NCBI RefSeq assembly: GCF_051195255.1 | Contig: NZ_JBNJLK010000008.1 | Location: 98,966 to 162,965 of the forward strand | Source of the DNA: Falsirhodobacter sp051195255 | GTDB taxonomy: Bacteria; Pseudomonadota; Alphaproteobacteria; Rhodobacterales; Rhodobacteraceae | DNA: 64,000 nucleotides | Direction of reading: 5' to 3' | Shown: one piece after another, positions 1-8,493 of the stretch | Position numbering within the stretch: the stretch's first letter is position 1 | Layout of the letters: the number at the start of each line of letters is the position of its first letter | The notes under the pieces: generated by a model | What the model was told of the DNA's origin: nothing | Databases searched by the model: none | The model's input: only the letters and a program-made list of their open reading frames with translations | Program-made: the position numbers and the translations under genes

Positions 1-1255
1 GCGGACGGCAGATCAGGCCGTGATCGGTGCAGGTGTTGGCGATCCGCTCGCTGACCGACAGGGTGCCGGGGAAGGGGGTCTTCGTGGCCTTGTCCTGCAC
101 GGCCTCCAGCGCGGCCATCAGGCCCTTGCCCCGCCATTCGCCGATGTTCGGGTTTTCCGCCAACTGGGCCAGTCCCGCTTCGAACTTCGGGGTCAAGGCG
201 CGGACGTTTTCCGCCAGCCCGCCGTTCACGACCAGATCGATGGCCGCCAGCGCGATCGCACATCCGACCGGGTGGCCGGAGGCGGTGAATCCGTGGGGAA
301 ACTCCTCGATCGCGTTCGAGGCATCCTGCAGCCGGTCCGCCAGATCCGGACCCAGCAGGATCGCGCCCATCGGGAAATAGCCCGCCGTCATGGCCTTGGA
401 GGCGATGATGGCGTCAGGCACGAAATCATATGTCTGGCAGCCCCAAAGGTTGCCCGTGCGCCCGAAGCCGGTGATCACCTCATCCGCGATCAGCGGGATG
501 CCGTATTTCTTCAGAACGGCCTGAACCGCCTGGAAATAGCCTTCCGAGGGCGGGATGACCCCACCCGCGCCGATGATCGGTTCGGCAAAGAAGCCCGCGA
601 TGGTGTCCGGGCCTTCCTTGATGATGGTTGCCTCCAGTTCGCGCGCAAGCCGTTGCGTGAATTGGGCCTCCGTCTCCCCTTCTTGCCCGAAGCGCCAGTA
701 GTGGGGCGAGCCGACATGGAGAAAGCCCGGCAGCGGCAGCCCGAAGACCGAGTTGTAGGGCTTGCCCGTCATCGACGCCGCCACCGCCGTCACCCCGTGA
801 TAGCTGTTCCAGCGGGTGATGATCTTGCGGCGCTGCGGCTGGCCTTCGGATGCGCCGAGGAACCAGAGCATCTTGACCATGGTGTCGTTCGCCTCCGACC
901 CGGAATTGGTGTAGAACACCTTTCCGTGGGCATAGGGCGACACTTCGATCAGGGTTTCGGACAGCATCACGGTCTGGTCCGACATACGGCCGAACAGCGA
1001 ATGATAGCCGGGGAAGCGGTCGTACTGGGCCTTCGCCGCCTCGGCCAGCTTGGGGTGGTTGAAGCCCGCCACCATGTTCCACAGGCCAGAGTTCGAATCG
1101 AAATATCGCTTGCCGTTCGTGTCGTGGACGTAAGGCCCGTCGCCATGCGTCAGCACGACGGTGCCCCGTTCTGCGATGGTAGGCAGGTCGGTGAAACCGT
1201 AGAACGACGCGCTTTCGGCGCGGGCGTCCCAACTGTTCGGGGCAGTGTCACGCAT
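1..1255 (-). CDS. Class III (omega) aminotransferase, C-terminus cut by window edge
   Basis: PLP-dependent class III aminotransferase, the last visible gene of the amine-utilisation operon. It probably moves the amino group of the amine, or of its gamma-glutamyl derivative, to pyruvate or a keto acid. The reading frame starts at ATG 1255 behind an AAGGAG box and stays open for 418 codons to the left edge, so about 40 residues are missing compared with the usual 455-460. Visible marks are the cofactor-binding DEVITGFGRTG segment and the PLP lysine in ASKAMT (about Lys287). It lies 56 bp downstream of the FAD oxidoreductase gene on the same strand. Family assignment is firm; the substrate is inferred from the neighbouring PuuA-like and PuuB-like genes. 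Confidence 0.9.
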   Translation of the reverse strand, partial: MRDTAPNSWDARAESASFYGFTDLPTIAERGTVVLTHGDGPYVHDTNGKRYFDSNSGLWNMVAGFNHPKLAEAAKAQYDRFPGYHSLFGRMSDQTVMLSETLIEVSPYAHGKVFYTNSGSEANDTMVKMLWFLGASEGQPQRRKIITRWNSYHGVTAVAASMTGKPYNSVFGLPLPGFLHVGSPHYWRFGQEGETEAQFTQRLARELEATIIKEGPDTIAGFFAEPIIGAGGVIPPSEGYFQAVQAVLKKYGIPLIADEVITGFGRTGNLWGCQTYDFVPDAIIASKAMTAGYFPMGAILLGPDLADRLQDASNAIEEFPHGFTASGHPVGCAIALAAIDLVVNGGLAENVRALTPKFEAGLAQLAENPNIGEWRGKGLMAALEAVQDKATKTPFPGTLSVSERIANTCTDHGLICRP

Positions 1256-1311
1256 GGGGAGGCTCCTTGAGGTTGGGGCCAGCCTAGCCGTGGCACCGGG
1301 GGCTGTCCATC

Positions 1312-2583
1312 TCAGACGCCCAGCCGATCCCGCATCGCGTACCACGTCATCGCGAGCGCCAGCAGGGGGCTGCGCAGCGCCGGGCCGCCGGGAAAACGGG
1401 GCTGCGGCAGGCCGGCCATCAGGTCGAAGCGTTCGGCCTGACCGGCCACGGCTTCGGCCAGTATCCGACCGGCCAAGGTCGCCAGCGCGACACCATGGCC
1501 GGAATAGCCCGACACGGACAGCACGTTCGGCGCCACGCGGCGGAAGCAGGGCATGCGGTTCATCGTGATCGACAGCGTGCCACCCCAAGCGTAATCGATC
1601 CGCACGTCCTTCAGTTGGGGATACACCTCCCGCATCGGCTTGCGGACCGTCTCGACGATGTTGTGGGGAAAACGGTAGCCGTAGCTTTCGCCGCCGCCGA
1701 ACAGCAGGCGGTTGTCCTCGCTCATCCGCCAGTAATTCACGACGAATTTCGTGTCATGGGCGGCGATGGGGGCCATCAGCCCGCGCAGCGGTTCGGTCGC
1801 GACGATGAAGTTGTTGATGGGCATGACCCGCGCCGCGACCTGCGGCTCCAACCCGCCCAGATAGCCGCCACAGGCGAGGATCACGTGATCCGCCCGCACG
1901 CGGCCCCTGTCGGTGTGGACGGTGGTGCCGTCGATCCGAGTGACCGTGCTGCGTTCGAAAATCCGCGCTTTGGCCGCGCGGGCCAGACCAAGGGCGAAGT
2001 TCAGCGGATGGATGCTGCCCGCACCCCGGTCGATGTCGCCGCCCAGAAACCGGTCCGTGCCCAGCAGGGAGGAGAGTTCGCCCGCATCCAGCGGCTGTAC
2101 CTGGTCGTAGTCGTAATCCCGCGCCAGCTTTTCGGCATAGGCGTGGGAATGGGCGACCTCGGCCTTGGTGCGGGCGGCGTGGGCGATGCCGGGGCGGAAG
2201 GTGACGGGCATGGCATGCCGGTCGATCAGGTCGCGCACCAGCGCCTTCGCTTCTTGTCCCAGATCCCACAGGCGGCGGGCGTCGGTGCGGCCGACCATCG
2301 CCTCCAGATCATCCTGCTCCAGCCGTTGGCCGGACCCCACCTGACCGCCGTTCCGCCCTGAGGCGCCGAAGCCCACGCGATGCGCTTCCAGCACCACCAC
2401 GTCAAATCCGCGTTCGGCCAGATGCAGCGCCGCCGACAGCCCGCTGTAGCCGCCGCCCACGATGCAGACATCGGCCCGCACCGCGCCCTGCAATTCGGGG
2501 AAGGGGGCAAGGGGGATGGCGGTCGCCGCGTAATAGCTGGCCGGGTATTCGCCCGGGCGGTCGTTGGCGGTCAGAAGGTTCAT
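1312..2583 (-). CDS. FAD-dependent amine oxidoreductase (PuuB/OrdL-like)
   Basis: A 423-residue DAO-family flavoprotein that should oxidise a (gamma-glutamyl)amine to an aldehyde. The N-terminal FAD-binding Rossmann motif reads VCIVGGGYSGLSAALHLAE, followed by the GASGRNGGQV segment typical of the PuuB/OrdL group. The start ATG at 2583 overlaps the stop of the upstream glutamine synthetase-like gene in an ATGA junction, which fixes the start and indicates coupled translation. Residues 1-40 before the FAD motif are also typical of this group. In E. coli the partner PuuB acts on gamma-glutamylputrescine; assigning the same step here is an inference from the operon. No membrane segment is seen. 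Confidence 0.9.
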   Translation of the reverse strand: MNLLTANDRPGEYPASYYAATAIPLAPFPELQGAVRADVCIVGGGYSGLSAALHLAERGFDVVVLEAHRVGFGASGRNGGQVGSGQRLEQDDLEAMVGRTDARRLWDLGQEAKALVRDLIDRHAMPVTFRPGIAHAARTKAEVAHSHAYAEKLARDYDYDQVQPLDAGELSSLLGTDRFLGGDIDRGAGSIHPLNFALGLARAAKARIFERSTVTRIDGTTVHTDRGRVRADHVILACGGYLGGLEPQVAARVMPINNFIVATEPLRGLMAPIAAHDTKFVVNYWRMSEDNRLLFGGGESYGYRFPHNIVETVRKPMREVYPQLKDVRIDYAWGGTLSITMNRMPCFRRVAPNVLSVSGYSGHGVALATLAGRILAEAVAGQAERFDLMAGLPQPRFPGGPALRSPLLALAMTWYAMRDRLGV

Positions 2584-3935
2584 ACGTTCAGCAGCAGATG
2601 TTCGCGCTCCCAGGGAGAGATGACCTGCAGGAACTCCTTGTACTCGTTGCGCTTCACGGCGTCGTAATACTTGCAGAATTCCTCGCCCATCACCTCGCGC
2701 AGGGCCGTGTTCTCCTCCAGCAGGTCCAGCGCGTCGCCGAGGTTGTAAGGCAGGTCCGTCTCGCTCATGTACGCGCTGCCGATGCATTCGGAGCGTGGCA
2801 TCTTCTTTTCCATCAGCCCCAGATAGCCGCAGGCAAGCGAGGCGGCGATGCCGAGGTAGGGATTGCAGTCCATCCCGGCCAGCCGGTTTTCCAGCCGTCG
2901 CGCCTCGGCCGAGGAGATGGGGATGCGCAGGCCCGTGGTGCGGTTGTCGCGGCCCCATTCGAGGTTGATCGGCGCGGCGAAGTCCGGAACATAGCGACGA
3001 TAGCTGTTCACATAGGGCGCCAGAAGGGCCACCGCGGCGGGCAGGTGGTTCTGCATGCCGGCGATGAAGTGCAGGAACTGGTCCGTTTCGCTGCCCCCGG
3101 CGTCCGAGAAGATGTTCTTCCCGCTCGTGATGTCGGTGACCGAATGGTGGATGTGCATGGCGCTGCCCGGCTCCCCCTCGATCGGCTTGGCCATGAACGT
3201 GGCAAAGCAGTCGTGACGAAGGGCGGCCTCGCGGATCAGGCGCTTGAAGAAGAAGATCTCGTCCGCCAGCTTTACCGGATCGCCGTGCGCCAGGTTGATC
3301 TCCACCTGACCGGCGCCACCCTCCTGAAGGATGCCGTCGATCTCGAAGCCCTGAAGCTCGGCAAAGTCGTAGATGTCGTCAATGACCTTGCCGTATTCGT
3401 CGACCGCGCTCATGGAATAGGCCTGACGGCCGGCGGCGCGGCGGCCCGAACGGCCCATGGGCGGCATGACCGGCATGTTCGGGTCGATGTTGCGCGCGGT
3501 CAGGAAGAACTCCATCTCGGGCGCGACGATCGGCTTCCAGCCTTGGTCGGCGTAAAGCTGCACGATCCGCTTCAGCACGTTGCGCGGGGCGGTGCCGACC
3601 GGTTCGCCCGACTGGTTCACGGCGTCATGGATGACCTGCAGGGTCACGTCCGCCGTCCACGGGGCGGCGGTCGCGGTCGAATAGTCGGGATACAGGATCA
3701 TGTCCGGTTCGGTGAACGAACCGATGGGGTTATCCGCCCATTCGCCGGTGATGGTCTGCAGGAAGATGGAGTTCGGGAGGAAAAAGCTGCTCTGCTTCGA
3801 GAATTTCGAGGCCGGCATCGCCTTGCCCCGCGCCACGCCGGCGATGTCCGAAACGATGCACTCTACCTCGTCCAAGCGGCGGTTGGCGATGTAGTCGCGT
3901 GCCGCTTGCGGGATCTGATCGGTCCAGTCGGACAT
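2580..3935 (-). CDS. Glutamine synthetase family gamma-glutamyl-amine ligase (PuuA-like)
   Basis: A 451-residue protein with the glutamine synthetase fold. Visible marks are the glutamate/metal-site segments APEMEFFL and AGQVEINLAHGDP, the SAMHIHHS segment, and the arginine-rich NRTTGLRIP segment near the ATP/glutamate site. It lies in one operon with an FAD oxidase, an amidotransferase and an aminotransferase, and its length fits the PuuA/GlnA-like group, so it most likely joins glutamate to an amine and is not the assimilatory GlnA. It starts at ATG 3935, 3 bp after the amidotransferase gene, and ends in an ATGA overlap with the FAD gene. The amine (putrescine, another polyamine or a monoamine) cannot be read from sequence. 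Confidence 0.9.
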   Translation of the reverse strand: MSDWTDQIPQAARDYIANRRLDEVECIVSDIAGVARGKAMPASKFSKQSSFFLPNSIFLQTITGEWADNPIGSFTEPDMILYPDYSTATAAPWTADVTLQVIHDAVNQSGEPVGTAPRNVLKRIVQLYADQGWKPIVAPEMEFFLTARNIDPNMPVMPPMGRSGRRAAGRQAYSMSAVDEYGKVIDDIYDFAELQGFEIDGILQEGGAGQVEINLAHGDPVKLADEIFFFKRLIREAALRHDCFATFMAKPIEGEPGSAMHIHHSVTDITSGKNIFSDAGGSETDQFLHFIAGMQNHLPAAVALLAPYVNSYRRYVPDFAAPINLEWGRDNRTTGLRIPISSAEARRLENRLAGMDCNPYLGIAASLACGYLGLMEKKMPRSECIGSAYMSETDLPYNLGDALDLLEENTALREVMGEEFCKYYDAVKRNEYKEFLQVISPWEREHLLLNV

Positions 3936-3938
3936 GGG

Positions 3939-4613
3939 CTACCTCGGTTGCAGGAAGAATTGGGCGATCCGCTCGGCGATCCGCTCGGAGTCGTTCGGCT
4001 GGCCCATGCGGGCCCGAGCCTGCTGCAAGAGCGGTTCCGGCACCACATCGCCGCGGGTGCGGATCAGGCCGTCGATGAAGCGGTCCGGAAACTCGGGATG
4101 CGCCTGGATGGTCAGTGCGCGGTCGTCATAGACCAGCGCCGCGTTCGTGCAGAAGTCCGAGGTGGCGAGGATTTCCGCCCCCTCGGGCGCTTCCACGACC
4201 TGATCCTGATGCCAGGCGTTCAGGGTCATCGTCTCGTCGGCGAAGCGGTAGGGGGTGGCGCCGACGGACCAGCCGCCGGCAAACTTCTCCACCCGGCCGC
4301 CCAGCGCCTTGGCGATGATCTGGTGGCCAAAGCAGATGCCCACCATCGGCACATGCGCGGCATAGGCGTCGCGGATCAGCGCTTCCAGCGGGGGGATGAA
4401 GGCGTGATCCTCATACACCCCATGGCGCGAGCCGGTGATGAGCCAGCCATCCGCCTGTTCCTCGTCCAGCGGGAAGGCGAGGTCCACGACCCGCCAGGTG
4501 CGGAAGGCAAAGCCGTAGCCGTCCAGCAACCGTTCGAACATGTCGGGGTAATCCCCGTGGTCCGCCTGAAGATCCTTGGGCGCGTCGCCCGTCTGCAATA
4601 TGCCGATCCGCAT
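3939..4613 (-). CDS. Class I glutamine amidotransferase-like hydrolase
   Basis: A 224-residue stand-alone GATase-1 domain. The nucleophile Cys94 lies in GICFGHQ and the His172/Glu174 pair in QAHPEF, so the catalytic triad is intact. No synthetase domain is attached. In this operon it probably hydrolyses the gamma-glutamyl amide at the end of the pathway, the job done by PuuD in E. coli. PuuD belongs to the peptidase C26 branch, while this protein looks like the GMP-synthase-like branch, so equivalence is inferred. It starts at ATG 4613, 60 bp after the permease gene, and the stop is 3 bp before the ligase start, so it is co-transcribed. Confidence 0.88.
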   Translation of the reverse strand: MRIGILQTGDAPKDLQADHGDYPDMFERLLDGYGFAFRTWRVVDLAFPLDEEQADGWLITGSRHGVYEDHAFIPPLEALIRDAYAAHVPMVGICFGHQIIAKALGGRVEKFAGGWSVGATPYRFADETMTLNAWHQDQVVEAPEGAEILATSDFCTNAALVYDDRALTIQAHPEFPDRFIDGLIRTRGDVVPEPLLQQARARMGQPNDSERIAERIAQFFLQPR

Positions 4614-4673
4614 GAATGTCCGTCCTTGTCTCGGGCCACCCTAGCCAGCCGGTCGGAGCATGTCGAGACGGGC

Positions 4674-5519
4674 CTACCGGATGATCTGCGGCAAGAAGCG
4701 CGGCTTGCGGCGGGCGCGCTCGTTGGAGGGCAGGTGACGGTTCAGCCGGCGGCCGATCCGCGAAAACGCCCATGTCAGAAGCAGGGTCAGGCAGATGAAA
4801 TAGAAGGCCACGATGGGATAGGGCACGAAGGGGTTGAACGTCCGCCCCGCGAAATAGCTGGCATAATACAGCGCGTCGCCCCGCTGCTGGAACGCCGGGA
4901 AGCCGGAAAAGAACACGAGCGTCGTGGCGTGGAACAGGAAGATCGCCTCGTTCGTGTAGGCGGGCCAGGCCAGCCGCATCATCGTGGGGAAGCGGATGCG
5001 GCGGAAGCGCGACCAGCCGCTGATGCCGTAGGCGTCCGCTGCCTCCAGATCCCCCCTGGGGATGGAGCGGAGGGCGCCGAGGAAGATTTCCGCAGTGTAG
5101 GCGGCGGTGTTGAAGAACAGGACCAGCGCCGCCCCCGCCCAAGCCCGCGTCATCCAGTCGGTGCCGATGTGCAGGTCGAATAACCCCAGCGGGACGCGGA
5201 TCCCGTCGCCCGGCAGCAGAACCAGAAGCTGGTAGGCCACGAAGAACTGGATGAAAAGCGGCGAGCCGCGGAACACGAAGACGAACCAGTCGCTGGGTTT
5301 GCGGATCCAGACGCTGCGCGAATCCTTGCCCAGCGCCAGTGCCACGGCCAGAAAGAAGCCCAGCGCCAGTGCGATCACGGCGAAATACACGTTCCAGATC
5401 AGGCCGGACCCGATCAGCGTGAACTGCTGGCACAGGTCATACCCTTCGCGCGGCAGAAGCCGTTCGCCAAGGCCGAGGGAGCGGAAGGCATAGGCCTGGA
5501 TCGTTTCAACGCAGGTCAT
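4674..5519 (-). CDS. Polar amino acid-type ABC transporter permease (HisM-like)
   Basis: A 281-residue inner-membrane permease of the HisMQ/glutamine family. Several hydrophobic segments are visible, along with the ATPase-contact loop (EAADAYGISGWSRFRRIRFP). The FRGSPLFIQFFVAYQLL stretch is typical of the family. Its start ATG at 5519 overlaps the stop of the partner permease by 4 bp. With the partner it should form the membrane channel fed by the periplasmic binding protein encoded upstream and driven by the ATPase of the same operon. The substrate is probably the amine or a related cationic compound consumed by the downstream enzymes, which is inferred from context only. Confidence 0.9.
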   Translation of the reverse strand: MTCVETIQAYAFRSLGLGERLLPREGYDLCQQFTLIGSGLIWNVYFAVIALALGFFLAVALALGKDSRSVWIRKPSDWFVFVFRGSPLFIQFFVAYQLLVLLPGDGIRVPLGLFDLHIGTDWMTRAWAGAALVLFFNTAAYTAEIFLGALRSIPRGDLEAADAYGISGWSRFRRIRFPTMMRLAWPAYTNEAIFLFHATTLVFFSGFPAFQQRGDALYYASYFAGRTFNPFVPYPIVAFYFICLTLLLTWAFSRIGRRLNRHLPSNERARRKPRFLPQIIR

Positions 5520-6406
5520 GCGGTCTGGCCCCCTTCGCGGCGCTGGGCCTCACCCGAGGCGGTGGCCTGCCCGCGGCTGAGCCGCCGTTCCAGCCGCCCC
5601 AGCACACGTTCGGACAGCGCCGTCATCAGCAGGTAGAAGACCAGAAGGCCCAGGAAGTACCACAGCCGCCAGTCGGGGTGCGCATAGGTGTAGGTGGAGG
5701 TCTTGGATCCCCCCAGTTCCCGCGCCCAGTAGACGATGTCCTGCACGCCCAGAAGAAACAGCAGCGGCGTCGCCTTGATCAGGACCAGCCACAGGTTGGA
5801 CAGGCCCGGCAGGGCATAGATCCACATCTGCGGCACGAGGATGCGGCGGAAGACCTGCCGCTGGGTCATGCCATAGCTTTCCGCCGTTTCGATCTGCGCG
5901 CGGGGAACGGCCTTCATCGCGCCCGACAGGACGTTGGCGGCAAAGGCGCCGAAGACCAGCGCAAAGGTCACGACAGCCAGGGCGAAGCCATAGATCTGGT
6001 GGATGATTTGCGGGGCGGAATTCGGGGGCATCTTGGCCTGCGGGCAGACGCGGAATTCCAGCCCGGTGCGGATCGGGTCGGTCCAGTCGGGGCAGCGGGC
6101 CTGATGGATCAGCCACTCGATCCCCTGATCCAGCGCGATCACGAAGAACAGGAAGAACACGATGTCCGGCACGCCGCGCACCATCGCCATGTAGCCCTTG
6201 CCCAGCCAGCGCAGAGGCGCGGCCCCCGAACGGGAGGCCATCGCGCCGCCAAAGCCGAAGGCCAGCGCGATGGGCGCCGTCACCCCCAGCAGCACCAGAA
6301 CGGTCAGGAACGAGGCATAGAACGACAGATGCGTGCCCGTCGTGAGGTAGCACGACAGCCAGGTCAGACCTTCCAGCGATTTGGGATCAGCGCAATATGC
6401 GAACAT
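5516..6406 (-). CDS. Polar amino acid-type ABC transporter permease (HisQ-like)
   Basis: A 296-residue partner of the downstream permease with the same family features, including an ATPase-contact loop (ETAESYGMTQRQVFRRILVP) and hydrophobic transmembrane segments. It has an extra periplasmic stretch of about 45 residues with two cysteines between the early membrane segments, longer than in E. coli HisQ. It follows the binding-protein gene by 36 bp and overlaps the next permease by ATGA. Heterodimer formation with that neighbour is expected from the family. The start is the first in-frame ATG after the binding-protein gene; no better site is apparent. Confidence 0.9.
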   Translation of the reverse strand: MFAYCADPKSLEGLTWLSCYLTTGTHLSFYASFLTVLVLLGVTAPIALAFGFGGAMASRSGAAPLRWLGKGYMAMVRGVPDIVFFLFFVIALDQGIEWLIHQARCPDWTDPIRTGLEFRVCPQAKMPPNSAPQIIHQIYGFALAVVTFALVFGAFAANVLSGAMKAVPRAQIETAESYGMTQRQVFRRILVPQMWIYALPGLSNLWLVLIKATPLLFLLGVQDIVYWARELGGSKTSTYTYAHPDWRLWYFLGLLVFYLLMTALSERVLGRLERRLSRGQATASGEAQRREGGQTA

Positions 6407-6442
6407 CGGGGTCGGGGCGCGGGGATGCCGCGCCCCCTCCTC

Positions 6443-7168
6443 TCAGAATTGGGGGGCGTCCTCGCCGAACCACTGCACGGCCATCTTGTTGAGTGTGCCG
6501 TCCTCTTTCAGGGCGGTCAGCGCTTCGTCCAGCTTGCCCTTCAACTCGGTGTCGGACTTGCGCAGACCGATGCCAAGGCCGCCGCCCAAGGCGATATCCT
6601 CACCCGTCCACGAGAATTCGCCGTTCGATTCTTCCACGATCGGGACCAGGAAGTCCTTGTCGGCGAAGACCGCGTCGGCCTCGCCGTTGCGGACGGCGGC
6701 GACGGCCTCGTCCGGGGTGGCGAATTCCAGCAGCGTCGCACCGGATTCGGCGACATAGCCCGCCTGGATCGTGCCGACCTGCGCCGCGACGACCGCGCTT
6801 TTCAGATCGGTGTCCGGCTCCATCGTCGCATAGGCCGAGGCCAGCGGCGGTAGGTAGTTCTGCGTGAAGTCGATCACCTCGCGGCGTTCGTCCGTGATGC
6901 TCATCCCTGCGACGATCGTGTCGAAGTTGCCCGATTGCAGGTTGGGGATGATGCTGTCCCAGTCGGTGGTGACCCATTCGCAGGTCAGGCCGGCCTTTTC
7001 GCACACCGCGTCGCCCACGTCGCGGTCATAGCCGTCGACCTCGCCCGCGTCGTTGATGAAGTTGTAGGGAGGGTAGGCGCCCTCGGTCCCCATGCGGACC
7101 ACGTCTTGCGCCAGCGCGCCGCCGGCCGTCAGGGCCAGAAGGGCCGAAGATAGGATAAGCTGTTTCAC
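6443..7168 (-). CDS. Periplasmic substrate-binding protein of the ABC transporter (SBP_bac_3 family)
   Basis: A 241-residue periplasmic binding protein of the HisJ/ArgT type. I place the start at GTG 7168, where an AGGGAG box precedes it and a standard signal peptide follows, with probable cleavage after GGALA. The mature protein begins with the family signature of a ligand pocket (MGTEGAYPPYNF) and later shows VAGMSITDERR, both typical of this family. It sits between the ATPase and the two permease genes. The ligand is not determined by sequence. The family usually takes polar or basic amino acids, whereas polyamine systems normally use the PotD/PotF family, so the transported compound is open. 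Confidence 0.9.
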   Translation of the reverse strand: MKQLILSSALLALTAGGALAQDVVRMGTEGAYPPYNFINDAGEVDGYDRDVGDAVCEKAGLTCEWVTTDWDSIIPNLQSGNFDTIVAGMSITDERREVIDFTQNYLPPLASAYATMEPDTDLKSAVVAAQVGTIQAGYVAESGATLLEFATPDEAVAAVRNGEADAVFADKDFLVPIVEESNGEFSWTGEDIALGGGLGIGLRKSDTELKGKLDEALTALKEDGTLNKMAVQWFGEDAPQF

Positions 7169-7188
7169 TGGTTCTCTCCCTAAGGTGG

Positions 7189-7962
7189 TCAGGTGCCGGC
7201 GGACAGGAACGCGCGCAGGCGGGCGGATTGCGGATTGCCGAACAGCGTGGCGGGATTGCCCTGCTCCTCGATGCGGCCCTGGTGCAGGAAGATGACGTGG
7301 TCGGAACAATCCGCCGCCATCTTCATGTCATGGGTGACGATGATCATCGTGCGGCCTTCGTCGGCCAGCGCCTTGATGACGCGGACGACCTCCTGCTCCA
7401 GCTCCGGATCGAGGGCGCTGGTCGGTTCGTCGAACAGAAGGGCACGGGGTTCCATGCACAGGGCGCGGGCGATGGCAGCGCGCTGCTGCTGGCCGCCCGA
7501 AAGTTGCGACGGCCACGCATCGGCCTTGTCGGCGATGCCCACCTTGGCCAGATAGGCGCGGGCCTTTTCCTCCACCTCGGCGCGCGGGCGGCCCAGGACG
7601 GTCAGCGGCGCTTCCATCACGTTCTGCAGGATCGTCATGTGGGACCAGAGGTTGAACTGCTGGAACACCATCGACAGGTTCGTGCGGATGCGCAGCACCT
7701 GGTTCCGGTCGGCCGGCTGCCGGTGGGACCCCTCGCCGCGCCACATCACGGGCTCCCCCTCGAAGCGGATGGAGCCATCCTGGCTGTTTTCCAGCAGGTT
7801 GCAGCAGCGCAGCAGCGTCGACTTCCCCGACCCCGAGGAGCCGATCAGCGAGATCACGTGCCCGCGCGGCGCCGTCAGGTCCACGCCCTTCAGCACCTCG
7901 AGCCGGTCATAGGATTTGTGAAGGTTCCGGATTTCAAGAACCGGAGCGGTGGGTGGGGTCAC
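7189..7962 (-). CDS. ABC transporter ATP-binding protein (HisP/GlnQ-like)
   Basis: A 257-residue ATPase of the polar amino acid uptake family and first gene of the eight-gene operon. It has Walker A GSSGSGKST, the Q-loop segment MVFQQFNLW, the signature LSGGQQQRAA, and Walker B LLFDEPTSALDP followed by the H-loop THD. I chose GTG 7962 because a GGCGAGG box lies just before it and the length then equals HisP; an upstream ATG would add a non-conserved leader. The gap to the binding-protein gene is 20 bp. Confidence 0.92.
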   Translation of the reverse strand: MTPPTAPVLEIRNLHKSYDRLEVLKGVDLTAPRGHVISLIGSSGSGKSTLLRCCNLLENSQDGSIRFEGEPVMWRGEGSHRQPADRNQVLRIRTNLSMVFQQFNLWSHMTILQNVMEAPLTVLGRPRAEVEEKARAYLAKVGIADKADAWPSQLSGGQQQRAAIARALCMEPRALLFDEPTSALDPELEQEVVRVIKALADEGRTMIIVTHDMKMAADCSDHVIFLHQGRIEEQGNPATLFGNPQSARLRAFLSAGT

Positions 7963-7984
7963 GTTGCCTCGCCTGTTTTGCGTT

Positions 7985-8014
7985 CTATTACGGGCGCAGG
8001 GTGGCGGTATGCAA
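7985..8014 (-). promoter_or_regulatory. Candidate promoter of the amine-uptake operon
   Basis: Read on the minus strand, TTGCAT (8014-8009) and TAATAG (7990-7985) are separated by 18 bp, about 25 bp before the GTG of the ATPase gene. It lies in the only gap between this operon and the terB-like gene. The match to the housekeeping sigma consensus is fair, not strong. Confidence 0.35.
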
Positions 8015-8023
8015 CGCGGAATC

Positions 8024-8473
8024 TCAGCCTTCCTGCACCTTCTGACGTGCAAGGGCGGATTCCTGATCGGTAACGCCCAAAAGTTTGGCAGCCAGACGGA
8101 TCAGCTGATCCTCCACCGCGTCGCGACCGCCATCGGCCAGCGCCACGGCCCACAATGCCTGCATCAGCCCGTCGCGGTCTTCATGCGGCACCGCGTCCTT
8201 CAGGGCGCGCGTGAAACGCACGGTGTCGGGGGCCTGCGCTTCCAGCGCTTCGGCCTGATGCCGCAGGACGGTGGCGTCCTGCGCGGACAGGCCATGCCGT
8301 CGGGCGAGAACGCGGTCGATCCGACCGATCTCGATCTCGGTGTATTGCCCGTCGGCGCGGGCGATGCGGACCAGAAGCGCCGCCAGCGCCAGACGGCTGT
8401 CCGGTTCGGGCAGGCGGGTGTCGGATCCATCGGTGATGCGGCGCAGAAGTTGTTCAAACATGCCGATGATCAT
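8024..8473 (-). CDS. TerB family protein
   Basis: A 149-residue, mostly helical protein with the TerB/DjlA-like core: a hydrophobic helix with LVRIARADGQ, then ERIDRVLA-like and ALWAVALADG segments carrying acidic residues that could bind metal. No other tellurite-resistance genes (terC, terD, terZ) are present, so a role in tellurite resistance cannot be claimed. It stands alone, 20 bp downstream of rlmJ on the same strand, and could share its transcript. The start may be ATG 8473 or ATG 8461. Cytoplasmic, since no signal peptide is seen. Confidence 0.75.
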   Translation of the reverse strand: MIIGMFEQLLRRITDGSDTRLPEPDSRLALAALLVRIARADGQYTEIEIGRIDRVLARRHGLSAQDATVLRHQAEALEAQAPDTVRFTRALKDAVPHEDRDGLMQALWAVALADGGRDAVEDQLIRLAAKLLGVTDQESALARQKVQEG

Positions 8474-8493
8474 GGTGCGCTGCGCGCCCGAGT

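Noticed and set aside
3939..4613. Reading the amidotransferase as a GMP synthase domain
   Set aside because: The ATP pyrophosphatase and dimerisation domains are missing and the operon is for amine breakdown, so it is a stand-alone hydrolase.
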